A DNA stretch of 64,000 bases. Source: Rhynchopus sp. YZ270_cl-10. Its lineage: Eukaryota; Euglenozoa; Diplonemea; Diplonemida; Diplonemidae. The number at the start of each line of letters is the position of its first letter. Positions within the stretch are counted from its first letter, which is position 1. The translations under genes and the position numbers were made by a program. The stretch is from positions 868,001-932,000 of the forward strand of contig OZ037849.1 in assembly GCA_964035575.1 (NCBI GenBank), read 5' to 3'. A model generated the notes under the pieces. The model worked only from the letters and a program-made list of their open reading frames with translations. It did no database searches and was not told the origin of the DNA. This document shows positions 50,203 to 60,369 of the stretch, in pieces.

Positions 50203-50946
50203 ATGAAGTTCCTCACCGTATCTTGTTTGATTGCTTCAGCGTGGTTGTGCAGTGCGGAACATTCTCTTCGCTTGGATGGTATGAAAGAAGCGATTCGTGT
50301 CTCTTCTTTTGAGTCGCACAAACCGAAGGAAGGGAGCGACACCTACACCACTGTGGTAACCGTCACGACATTCAACGGAGGGTATTGGCAATGGATCAAA
50401 TCATCCAGCAAAACCGCAGACCCGCAACCCGTATACCTCTCTACCTTTGAAGAAGGGGTGGGCGTCGAGACCGTTCTCAAAGCACAAATTTCTGAAATCA
50501 TATTTCCCGAATTGGGGGCAAAAGGAGAGGGTAGCATGGTAGTAACGCTTCGCTCTGAAGGTCTTGGGGAGACTGTCGTTGCCAAAACACTCCCTACAAG
50601 CTCGAAGAAGTGGCAAACCGCAAATTTCCGTTTTGAATTGGGTGATCTCCCCTGCGACCGTGTGGCAAAGGTCGATTCGTTCAGCTGGACGCAGAAAACG
50701 GTAGAGGCCTTCGCGTTTAACGTGCCTGAAGTTGATGTGCCTGCCTGGAAGGATGCTTTCGATGGATTCACCTTCTCCCCAAAGCAAAACCCTATGAAAG
50801 GTTCGATTGTTATGTTTGATGATTTCGATGAGGAATTGATGCGTCTGGGCCTAGAGGAGGTTCGTGTGATTGCGCTTGAAGGGGGAAAGGCTGCCGGGGG
50901 TCTTGAAGTAAGTGCCACAGTGCAAGGTCTTCAGTTTGAGTGGTAA
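50203..50946 (+). CDS. Secreted protein of unknown family
   Basis: 247 residues. Residues 1-18 (MKFLTVSCLIASAWLCSA) are a signal peptide. The rest (about 225 residues) alternates short hydrophobic and polar strings (TYTTVVTVTTFNGGYWQWIK, GSMVVTLRSEGLG, RVIALEGG) and is probably beta-rich. Only one cysteine remains after the signal (LPCDR), so no internal disulfide is expected. No membrane span and no retention signal; the last residues are GLQFEW. I do not recognise a family. The start is fixed by the signal peptide and the pyrimidine-AG tract just upstream. Confidence 0.7.
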   Translation: MKFLTVSCLIASAWLCSAEHSLRLDGMKEAIRVSSFESHKPKEGSDTYTTVVTVTTFNGGYWQWIKSSSKTADPQPVYLSTFEEGVGVETVLKAQISEIIFPELGAKGEGSMVVTLRSEGLGETVVAKTLPTSSKKWQTANFRFELGDLPCDRVAKVDSFSWTQKTVEAFAFNVPEVDVPAWKDAFDGFTFSPKQNPMKGSIVMFDDFDEELMRLGLEEVRVIALEGGKAAGGLEVSATVQGLQFEW

Positions 50947-51416
50947 AGAATAGAGTAGATCCGTAGAGAGCTATTCGTACAGGAGGAAGGTGATTCGTTG
51001 AAATAGCAGAAGGGAAAATGGGTAAAAAAAAGCGACCCCCTTTTATTTCAAAAAAGGGAACAAAAAAATTTATAGAAAAGTTGGTGTGATTCAGGGGGTA
51101 CGGACAACCCACGGAAGAACCACGGGGGAACCACGGAGAATCCGTTTGGGTGATCACACCAAAAGCATCCCCTTTTTTTTGTGTCATTTCACCATACTTT
51201 TGTTGTTCTTTTTTTGGGGATGTGTAGTCTGTAAAACACAAAATAGTTTGTTTATATTCTGACCTCTGGTTGGACAAAAATGGTCTGTTTCTTTCTTCAC
51301 TCCCCAGCATTTTTTTTCAAAAATAAAAACGAAAAACACATTTTCCCCTCACGAAATACCCTTAAATACCCCCATCCCATACAAAACAGAGTAGCAAAAA
51401 ATAAAAGCAAAAACTA

Positions 51417-51447
51417 TAGTGGAGTTCATCCTCGGGTGTCTACACTA
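51417..51447 (+). repeat. Hairpin repeat F3
   Basis: TAGTG/CACTA and CATC-CTCG-GGTG, then CAACCAAGTTTTC and an A run of about 18. Confidence 0.65.
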
Positions 51448-51726
51448 ATACAACCAAGTTTTCAAAAAAAAAAAAAAAAAACTTTCAAAACCCCTATCCC
51501 ATGCTCCCCCCATGCTCTGTGGCGTGTTGTGTTTCATTGACATATGTTCTGCTTTTTAAAAATAAAACAAATAACCGCCTCATGAGCTAGCTCGATTGCT
51601 GGGGTGTTATGGAGTAGTGTGCACGCACCTCCGTGCCACTACTCCTCGCCCCAATCTTTGTGTAGGTACACTGTCACGAAAGTGCTTTGTATTTCAACTT
51701 TCAACCTCTCATTTTTCCCCCGTTTT

Positions 51727-51756
51727 GGTGATACTAAGCATGGCTTATGTTCATCA
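51727..51756 (+). repeat. Hairpin repeat F1
   Basis: GGTGA/TCATC and CTAAGC/GCTTAT with a loop of only two bases between the inner stem halves. Confidence 0.55.
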
Positions 51757-52122
51757 ACAGCTCCGTCATTATATTTTTTTTTTGTGGGTTTATCTTGTGC
51801 ACTCTTTTTGTGTTTCTTCACCCACTCCCACAGAAAAAAAGGAATGTGCAATTTGTGTCAAAAAAAAAAATGCTTATCCAACTTTGTGTAGTGCCTGAAG
51901 CTCCCAGAGAAGGCAGAATTTCTTTTCTTTTTTACGCACACTACTTTGTGAGCGGAAAGTGTCAACATCGTTCACTCACCCAACCGTGCTCCGCAACACC
52001 AGCGGAAGCGTCAACACATCAAACAACTACAAGAAGGGGGAGGGAACGGCGAGTGAACACCTTTTGTTTTTTTTGTGTTCTGTTTTTTGTTTTTGTTTTT
52101 TGCCGCAGAAAAAAGCAGTGCA

Positions 52123-52159
52123 CTGCGTCCGCCGATGTACGGGCGTTTGCACTATCACC
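52123..52159 (+). repeat. Hairpin repeat F2
   Basis: GCGTCCGCCGATGTACGGGC, GTTTGCACTATCACC. It lacks the TGAG between the two stem halves. The parallel position in the duplicated flank (about 54000) has lost the F2 copy. Confidence 0.55.
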
Positions 52160-52510
52160 TTCCCCCTTTCACACTACACAACAAAAAACTCACTTTATAT
52201 GTTTCCGGAACCTATTCTTCAAATTTCCCTTTCCCTCAAAAGAAATCTCATTTTATTTTTAGCCTCATTCACAAAACCACCCTCCTAACACCCCCACACG
52301 ACCTCGCAGGAAATGGAGTAGATACACACACCGTCCTCCTCCGCCCCCACGGTGCCCATTACCCCCCCCTCTCCCTTCTTTTCCCACCTATTTCTCTAGA
52401 GGCTCGCTGAAGGCTAAGGTCGTCGTTGCAAGGTGCATCTCTTTTACGCAGGTTTTTTATCGCATTGATTGCATTGTATTGCAACTTTTTCACCTTTATT
52501 TTGCCCCACC

Positions 52511-53770
52511 ATGGTGCGACAACTGGCTGTCTCGCTGACCGGCTTCCGCGCTGACGAAGTAAAGGACTATGTCACCGAGATCAACGGCAAAGGCATGGCC
52601 TTCGACTCCTGCCTCAAACAGACCACAGACGTTCTGGTCGCTAACCACACCTGCACGAAGAAATGGATTGCCGCAGTGAAGGCAGGCATCCCCGTCGTCG
52701 GGGTCACATGGTTGCGGGCAAGCGAGGCTGGGTACACCCCTAATACCCGCGATTTTTCGTTAAAACGGCTTAGTGGACTCCGTATCTCTAGCACCCGCCT
52801 TTCCCTCACCGAACGGCAACGCGTGGAGGAGCTCTGCCGAACAAATGGAGCGGAATACTCACCTTCCCTCGACGATACTGTCGCAGTGCTGCTGACCAGC
52901 GACAAGGTGGACACTGAAGAGGAGGGCGGGGGTACTGCGCCATCAAAATTGGCGCATGCACGCCGATTGGGTGTCCCCATCGCGACATTAGGCTGGCTGC
53001 ATGCTGTAGTGGACGAATCCCTATCACCCCCGGATTGGAAAGAGTTCCCCGCAGTACCGCTGCAAAGCCAGGACCGCGCATGCATCGAAGTTTACGCACG
53101 CAAGACGCGTAAGATGAAGGCACATCAACGCACACCATTGGTCGCAAGTTGGCTAGCGCAAATTGCAACAGCCCCGGTCGCAGCACAGCTTTATACAGTA
53201 CAACCTAGCGAAGAGGAGGCGAGACAGCAGGACTCCTCTAAAACCGCGGTTTCTCACGTAAAGGTTTTTCTTTGTGGTGACAATGTTGCGGACGTTGCGC
53301 AGACCATAAATACCCTTGGGGGTGCTGTCGTCAACTCCGAAGTGCAGGATGCTGTCAGCGCAGGGAATACCGCAGAGGCGCTTCAACGCCTTTCGCAGTA
53401 CCTTCCTCTCACGCACGTTGTTTTGCCTCATATGGAGAGTGCTCCGCATATGGATAGGAGAGGCCAGCCCATTCCACTTCCGCCCCCGGTTTTGTTGTCA
53501 TATGTGACACATCTTCTCCCAGCGTTTCCAGAACAGTCTATGCCGCGGTTTGTGTCTGCAGAGTGGTTGTCGCAGTCGAAACGGCATGGAGTGTTTATTG
53601 ACCCAACTCCGTTTGGCCCTGGGGATGTGCATTGTTATTTGCGTGATTTTGGAGTGGTAGGTGGGGTGCGTGAATCTGTTGCAAGCCCGCTAACTTATTT
53701 TTTTGTGGGTTTCTCTTGTGCACTCTTTTTGTGTTTCTTCACCCGCTCCCACAAAAAAGAAAGCATGTGA
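52511..53770 (+). CDS. Truncated duplicate of the multi-BRCT gene
   Basis: 419 residues. The first 200 residues match the N-terminal BRCT pair of the full gene at 54279 almost exactly. A segment of about 280 bp present in the full gene (54877-55210 region) is missing here and replaced by RKMKAHQRTPLVASWLAQIA. The shared part ends at VRESVASPL, after which this copy reads straight into duplicated upstream sequence (TYFFVGFSCALFLCFF) and stops. The join at about 53694 is the breakpoint of a tandem duplication whose unit begins near 51768. The copy keeps the same leader (GCCCCACCATGGTGCGAC) as the full gene, so it may still be expressed as a short BRCT protein or be a pseudogene. Confidence 0.65.
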   Translation: MVRQLAVSLTGFRADEVKDYVTEINGKGMAFDSCLKQTTDVLVANHTCTKKWIAAVKAGIPVVGVTWLRASEAGYTPNTRDFSLKRLSGLRISSTRLSLTERQRVEELCRTNGAEYSPSLDDTVAVLLTSDKVDTEEEGGGTAPSKLAHARRLGVPIATLGWLHAVVDESLSPPDWKEFPAVPLQSQDRACIEVYARKTRKMKAHQRTPLVASWLAQIATAPVAAQLYTVQPSEEEARQQDSSKTAVSHVKVFLCGDNVADVAQTINTLGGAVVNSEVQDAVSAGNTAEALQRLSQYLPLTHVVLPHMESAPHMDRRGQPIPLPPPVLLSYVTHLLPAFPEQSMPRFVSAEWLSQSKRHGVFIDPTPFGPGDVHCYLRDFGVVGGVRESVASPLTYFFVGFSCALFLCFFTRSHKKESM

Positions 53771-54278
53771 AATTTGTGTCAAAAAATGCTTATCCCACTT
53801 TGTGTAGTGACTGAAGCTCCCAGAGAAGGCAGATTTTATTTCTTTTTTCTTTTCTACGCACACTACTTTGTGAGCGGAAGGTGTCACATCGTTCACTCAC
53901 GTAACCGTGCTCCGCAACACCAGCGGAATCATCACCATACCAAATAACTACAAGAAGGAGGAACGGCGAGTCAACACCTTTTTTGTTTTGCAGACAATAA
54001 CGCAGCGTAATGCAGTGATTGTTAGGAAATAGTACTATTCACAAAACCCTCCTAACACCCCCACACGACCTCGCAGGAAATGGAGTAGATACACACACCG
54101 TCCTCCTCCGCCCCCCACGGTGCCCATTACCCCCCCCTCTCCCTTCTTTTCCCACCTATTTCTCTAGAGGCTCGCTGAAGGCTAAGGTCGTCGTTGCAAG
54201 GTGCATCTCTTTTACGCAGGTTTTTGATCGTTTTGTATTGCAAGCCAACTTTTTGTTTCACCTTTATTTTGCCCCACC
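53771..54278. other. Duplicated 5' flank of the BRCT gene
   Basis: Corresponds to 51840-52510 with small deletions: GCTCCCAGAGAAGGCAG, ACACTACTTTGTGAGCGGAA, ACACCCCCACACGACCTCGC and TTTCTCTAGAGGCTCGCTGA occur in both. It thus carries the promoter or acceptor region of the full gene. Confidence 0.75.
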
Positions 54279-57200
54279 ATGGTGCGACAACTGGCTGTCT
54301 CGCTGACCGGCTTCCGCGCTGACGAAGTAAAGGACTATGTCACCGAGATCAACGGCAAAGGCATGGCCTTCGACTCCTGCCTCAAACAGACCACAGACGT
54401 TCTGGTCGCTAACCACACCTGCACGAAGAAATGGATTGCCGCAGTGAAGGCAGGCATCCCCGTTGTCGGGGTCACATGGTTGCGGGCAAGCGAGGCTGGG
54501 TACACCCCTAATACCCGCGATTTTTCGTTAAAACGGCTTAGTGGACTCCGTATCTCTAGCACCCGCCTTTCCCTCACCGAACGGCAACGCGTGGAGGAGC
54601 TTTGCCGAACAAATGGAGCGGAATACTCACCTTCCCTCGATGATACTGTCGCAGTGCTGCTGACCAGCGACAAGGTGGACACTGAGGAGGAGGGCGGGGG
54701 TACTGCGCCATCAAAATTGGCGCATGCACGCCGATTGGGTGTCCCCATCGCGACATTAGGCTGGCTGCATGCTGTAGTGGACGAATCCCTATCACCCCCG
54801 GATTGGAAAGAGTTCCCCGCAGTGCCGCTGCAAAGCCAGGACCGCGCATGCATCGAAGTTAACGCACGCAAGACGAACCATATGCACCTCTCTCTGCGTA
54901 AGATGAACGCACGCCAACGCACACCATTGGTTGCAACAGCCCCCGCAGTTGGCGTTGCAAAGACGGACGGTGTGTTTCGGGATTCATATTTCGAAGCAAA
55001 TGCCTGTTGTTTGCCCCTTGACGTGCAGGGTGCAATCTTTGAGCACGGTGGTGTGATGTTTCCTCATTCTTACTCAATCCCTCCGGATGAGAACTGCACA
55101 GAATGTGGTGGCGTGCATCAAAAGAAATATGTGTCAGCAGCATGGGTACGGAGGTCTGCAACGCTAGCTGCAAGACAACCCTGTCGGAGCGGGGTAAATA
55201 CGCACCGACCAGCAGCACAGCTTTATACAGTACAACCTAGCGAAGAGGAGGCGAGACAGCAGGACTCCTCTAAAACCGCGGTTTCTCACGTAAAAGTTTT
55301 TCTTTGTGGTGACAACGTTGCGGACGTTGCGCAGACCATAAATACCCTTGGGGGTGCTGTCGTCAACTCCGAAGTGCAGGATGCTGTCAGCGCAGGGAAT
55401 ACCGCAGAGGCGCTTCAACGCCTTTCGCAGTACCTTCCTCTCACGCACGTTGTTTTGCCTCATATGGAGAGTGCTCCGCATATGGATAGGAGAGGCCAGC
55501 CCATTCCACTTCCGCCCCCGGTTTTGTTGTCATATGTGACACATCTTCTCCCAGCGTTGCCAGAACAGTCGATGCCGCGGTTTGTGTCTGCAGAGTGGTT
55601 GTCGCAGTCGAAACGGCATGGAGTGTTTATTGACCCAACTCCGTTTGGCCCTGGGGATGTGCATTGTTATTTGCGTGATTTTGGAGTGGTAGGTGGGGTG
55701 CGTGAATCTGTTGCAAGCCCGCTAAGTAAAGGAGGTGATACTCCTGCAGTTCGAAGCATACAAAACACCACACCCAACTCCGAACACACCCCGCAGCAGC
55801 GTGGGAGCGTCGGGCAGCAGTATATGAACGACATCGCCCCGGGACGCTCTTTTGTAATCCCAGCGACGCCATTACATCAGAATGGGAATGGTGCGCATAA
55901 CATACTCTCCACCCCTATAGTCCCAGGAGAAAATTTACATGAAGTTATTGGACCAACCCCGAACGGAAATGGTAATATGACCAATGGGACTGGAAGGGAG
56001 ATGGAGAATGAGGATGCGACCTTAGCGCTACCTGAAGCAGTTTCTGTTGTCCACCCTAACCCTCCTCCAGAACTTCAGGACAGCGCCGCGGAAGAGCCAA
56101 GCAGCAATGCAGAAGGGCTCCAAAGAGAGGAAGAGAGCGTGACGGAAAACACCGCCGTTTTGCAGCCTCCGGCAGAGGTCCTTCTTGCACCCCCGATTCA
56201 GACAGGGTCTCCACCGCCATTATCAATGGGCGCTCCTCCGCCAGCAGGGAAGAGCCAGGGTCAAGCCACTCAAAGATCGTCGCAAGAAACGAATAAATTA
56301 GAAAATGCGGTAAATCTGTTGGAGGAAATGATGGAGGATGAAGCAGCGGAGGTGGGAAGGGTGTCGTCACCTCCGGAAACACCTCTGATTGGAACGAATT
56401 TGACTGAAACGACACCGCATTCGTCTGCAAGAAGGGAAACCACGTCGCGAAAGTCTCGCAAAATGCTGGGTCTGCCAGATTCTCCGCTGCTCAAACCGTT
56501 TAGACATATCTCGCATGAAGAACGACCAACTGAAACCACAACTTCCAAACCCCAAAACTTTCCTCTCAGCATTGTCGAAGAAAGTCAATTAGTCCGTCAC
56601 GCATTTGGAGATTCCGAAGAACCTCTTCTGCCCGCTGAAGAAAAGCTTCCCGCACCTTCTCCGCATCGCGAGGAGAATGAATCTTTACCCTCAAGAAAAC
56701 GCCGCTCCCAATCCGAAAGAGAAGGCAGCAAACGGAGACGAAGCGAGACTACAGAACGGGAAAGGGTTTTCTTCGCTGGGGGAGACCCTCCTGCGATTAC
56801 GCTATCAAATCACCGTCTTTGCAGTGATATCGCGGACGCATCCTATGTCATCGCAAAACCGGTAAAAAGCGTTCCATTTTTAGGAGGGGTCGCTGGGGGT
56901 AAATGGGTACTCCATCAATCCTACATTTCTGATAGCAATGCGGCGGGGAGATGGCTGCCCGAAGCAGGCTATGAATGGAGTGAAGCGCTCCTGGAGAAAG
57001 AAGACCCTGGAAAAAAACGGTCCACAGCAACAATAGAGTTGATCCGTTCTGCCGCGTATTGGAGGGATAAAGGGGGGAACGCTTTTGCTCAATGGTCTCC
57101 TTCAGCGTTAGTAGGCGATGCAAAGACCGCAAGCTATTACACCACCATCCTGCAGTCCGGTGGTGCCAGGGTAATTCAAGGGAGCAGTGGTGGAGGCGGA

Positions 57201-57652
57201 GGTGGGTCCTTCTCAGAAGCCCCCAAGGTGATCATCTACGCAAGCCCAACGTCGGTGAAGGAGGTGCGGGCGACCATGGAGCGCTACCCAACGGCGCTCC
57301 ACGCGAAGGCGGATGTGCTCTGGATGAAGCTGGTGGATCCGCAGCTGGTCCTGCATGGTATGTGAAGGGTTGTCGGAGAGGTCATTCTAGGGGTACTAAT
57401 ATTTTATCAAGTTTTCTAAAGAAGAATGGGGGATATTCACCTGATTTTTTACCCCGCGTATAGACGCGTACAGGCGCGTAAAGGACCGTATAGGATAGTA
57501 TACGCACCTCTCCGCGCCTTTTTGGGGTAAAAATCTGATATACAAAATACAAAAAAAAAAAAAAAACCAATCCTTCAATAGGCAAAGAATGCTCCGCACT
57601 CGAGTACGCAACACAAAAGGAGGCACGACTGCAGCGGCCCAAAAAGAAGTGA
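54279..57652 (+). CDS. Multi-BRCT DNA-damage scaffold protein (PTIP/Rtt107/TopBP1-like)
   Basis: Two exons (54279-57357 and 57582-57652; intron GTATGT...AATAG) give 1049 residues. Residues 1-80 form a BRCT domain (LAVSLTGFRADEVKDYVTEI, VVGVTWLRASEAG) and about 85-185 a second (LGWLHAVVDESL with the conserved Trp). More BRCT-like segments lie at about 218-305 and 345-460 (FVSAEWLSQSKRHGVFIDP). Residues 490-850 are Ser/Pro/Glu-rich and probably disordered, with a basic stretch (SRKRRSQSEREGSKRRRSE) that may be a nuclear signal. The C-terminal 200 residues read as a BRCT pair (FFAGGDPP, GGVAGGKWVLHQSYI, APKVIIYASP), the arrangement that binds phospho-serine in MDC1, PTIP and Rtt107. I infer a nuclear scaffold for DNA damage or replication stress. 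The unspliced frame stops 8 bases into the intron; splicing adds the basic tail RLQRPKKK. Confidence 0.8.
57432..57545. repeat. Inverted-repeat element in the BRCT gene intron
   Basis: ATATTCACCTGATTTTTTAC is answered by an imperfect GTAAAAATCTGATATAC. The middle is rich in CGCGTA/TACGCG palindromes. It fills most of the intron. Confidence 0.55.
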
Positions 57653-57736
57653 GCAACGGGGCCATTTTTGTTTGTTTTTTTTTAGATTTTATGTGAGAGG
57701 GTAAGTTTTGTCAACAGACCCCCCCCATTTTTTTTT

Positions 57737-57776
57737 AAGGTGACTAGGAGCACACTGCGAGGCTTAAGGTCATCTT
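57737..57776 (+). repeat. Hairpin repeat F1
   Basis: AAGGTGAC pairs with GTCATCTT over eight positions (one G-U), with GAGC/GCTT inside; the loop is longer (ACACTGCGAG). Confidence 0.6.
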
Positions 57777-59109
57777 GACAACCTTTCTTTTCTTTTCCAG
57801 GCTTTGTTAGATGTGTGTGCAGGAGGTACACAATATCTTTCAAGCTTTCATTAGTTTTTTTTTTTTTTTCTCAAATAAGGTAGGGGAGCCTATACCGGTA
57901 ATTTTGGCTCCTTTTGATTTTAAATTGAAATTTCTAAGTCTTTTTTGACCTACGACCCCGGCAATGCATTTTTTGGGACTCTGTGGACTCAAATGAGCAA
58001 AAATTTAAACAAAATGCTGCCCGTTGGCACATTTAAACGCACATTTTGTTGAAAATTGTCATTTTACGCTGGATTTGCCTTTGCCATTTTCAGTTTTTTT
58101 GCAGATTTTTTTCAAAAAAAAAATTGAAGAAAAAAGGCTCAAAAGTGTAGGGGAGCCTATGCACCGGCTATTCCTTCATTTGGCTCGGAAAATTTGGCGC
58201 CTTTCGGCAAAAAAACCCAAAAATAGATGAAACTACCCTATACACGGTGGCCAGTTTGATGTGGGACAGCGTCAAAAGTGGACGATAATGCTGGTTCAGA
58301 ATTGCTGTCCCACGGGACAGCATATGCTCTCCCAGGGACAGCATATGCTGTCCCGTGGGACAGCATATGCTGTCCCAGTGACAGCGTCTGGGATAGCGTC
58401 GGGACAGCATACGCTATCCAGTGGGATAGCGTCGGGATAGCGTACGCTATCCCGTGGGACAGCGTCTGCTCCCGGTGGCTATTGCCTCCCAGGGAAAGGG
58501 ACTCTCGAAATTTTTTTTTTGCCCCTACATAGGGCTAATTTCGACGATTTGAGGCCATTAAAAGCAAAATTTGGCACTTTTTAGCATCTAGGGGGGTCTA
58601 AAACGCGGTTTCGCGAACCCGAAATTTTGTGATTTTTACCGAGGACAAGTCGGTTTTTGAAAAAATCTCAAAAACAAAAAAAAAAAAAATTCGGGAAAAT
58701 TTCGACCCCTGAGTTGGGGTTTTGGGCACCAAAAAGTGCAAAAAAACGCAAAAATCGGGTGTTTTGACGATCTGGGGGTAAACCAAATGCACTACTACAG
58801 GGGCCGAATTTTCCTTAGCAATTCCTTCACAAAGTACAAGGCAATTTTTGACCAAACTATTTTTTTTTTTTTATCGCTCAAAAAATCCAAGGGAACCTCA
58901 GATTTACTAGTTCAAGAAAAAAATTGTCAAGTCGAAATTTCAGCCAAAATACGGCCACCCCGCGCGAGCCATATTATCGATGGGGAGAGTAGGCCGGGTG
59001 CAAGGTATGTTTTTAAACCCCCGGTTTTCCCCCTTTTCGACATTGTCCCGCTCAGATGTAAATTGAATCTTTTTTTTTTTTTTTTTTTTTTTTTTTGTCA
59101 ACAAAAATG

Positions 59110-60101
59110 ACAGGCCTTTTGCTAACCATCATGCCATCATGCCACGTTTTTGGGCGTTTTTTATTTTTTTTCCCATCATGCCACCATCATGCCACGGGGG
59201 GGTGGTGGGGCAGGGCTTTCGCTCTCCATCACCTGGGGATTTCCCCCCAGATGGCATGATGGCATGATGGCATGATGGCATGATGGCATGATGGCATGAT
59301 GGCATGATGGCATGATGGCATGATGGCATGATGGCATGATGGCATGATGGCATGATGGCATGATGGCATGATGGCATGATGGCATGATGGCATGATGGCA
59401 TGATGGCATGATGGCATGATGGCATGATGGCATGATGGCATGATGGCATGATGGCATGATGGCATGATGGCATGATGGCATGATGGCATGATGGCATGAT
59501 GGCATGATGGCATGATGGCATGATGGCATGATGGCATGATGGCATGATGGCATGATGGCATGATGGCATGATGGCATGATGGCATGATGGCGTGATGGCG
59601 TGATGGCACCTTAAAATTTTTCTGCTCGCTGCGCTCGCGGAGGTATACCTCAAAAAAAATTCCCGCTCGCTTCGCTCGCGCTGTACGCTATTTTCTTCCT
59701 GCCTACGGTGCCATTTTACAATGTCTAAGGGGATTCCCTTGCATTTTGCAGCCAGAAATGAAACTTGACCCAAGCTGCAAAAATTTGACCATTGTTATTT
59801 CAAAGTGACCCAACCGTTGCAACAGCCCCTGCTTCTGGCAGACGTATTGATTTTGTACGGTTAGTGTACGTAAGGCGCAAGACCAAGCACCGTTAATAAA
59901 GGATTAGATTCCGTTTTTGTTATCTTGCAAAACTGACCCTTCGCCTCTCCACCCTGTGGCTGGCAGGGAGGCGCGCGCGAAGCGCGCGACGACCGCTTTT
60001 ACCAGGTGGGAAAGCTCGGAATGTACTTTTTTTCCAGGAAATTATTTTTTTTGACCATCATGCCATTCAGGGGGAAAATCCCAAAGTTAGCAAAAGGCCT
60101 G
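59110..60101. mobile_element. Nested element carrying the 8-bp satellite
   Basis: Ends CAGGCCTTTTGCTAAC and GTTAGCAAAAGGCCTG (16-bp perfect inverted repeat), flanked by ACAAAAATG at 59101-59109 and 60102-60110. The ends resemble hAT elements; the duplication is 8 or 9 bp depending on where the element begins. The interior holds the 8-bp satellite and an inverted copy of the 9.83-10.23 kb repeat. Absent from the sister element at 43-45 kb. Confidence 0.7.
59251..59608. repeat. 8-bp satellite (GGCATGAT), about 44 copies
   Basis: Perfect tandem array of GGCATGAT; only the last two units differ (GGCGTGAT). The Cys/His-rich open frames on the minus strand (MPSCHHAI repeats) are artefacts of this array. 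Confidence 0.95.
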
Positions 60102-60369
60102 ACAAAAATGTCACTTTTACGTTTAAGGGGTACGGGGCGGCTTCTTGTTTGTTTGTTTTTTTTGTTTTTTTTTTGTTGTAGTCTCTACTTTTACATTCAA
60201 TTTCTCTTAACAGGTACCCGAACCGACGACCCTTCATCGTGACAGCGAAGCAGTGCCGACGGTGCAATTATTTCAAAACCAGGTGGAGGCCGTAAAAGTC
60301 GGGTTTAGAAACCAACTTTTCCATTAACCCACCCCATAGACCACCCTAATTATTATAAACTCTCTCAGT

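Larger units (their letters stand above)
50947..52510. other. Intergenic region before the BRCT duplication
   Basis: Contains single copies of F3, F1 and F2 hairpin repeats and a string like repeat F9 (51655-51710). From about 51768 on, the sequence is duplicated at 53695 onward. Confidence 0.65.

Noticed and set aside
8908-59608. CRISPR array
   Set aside because: The tandem arrays have no spacers and the sequence is clearly eukaryotic.
59129-59773. Cys/His-rich frames resembling metal-binding repeats (MPSCHHAI)
   Set aside because: An artefact of the 8-bp GGCATGAT array inside a transposon.
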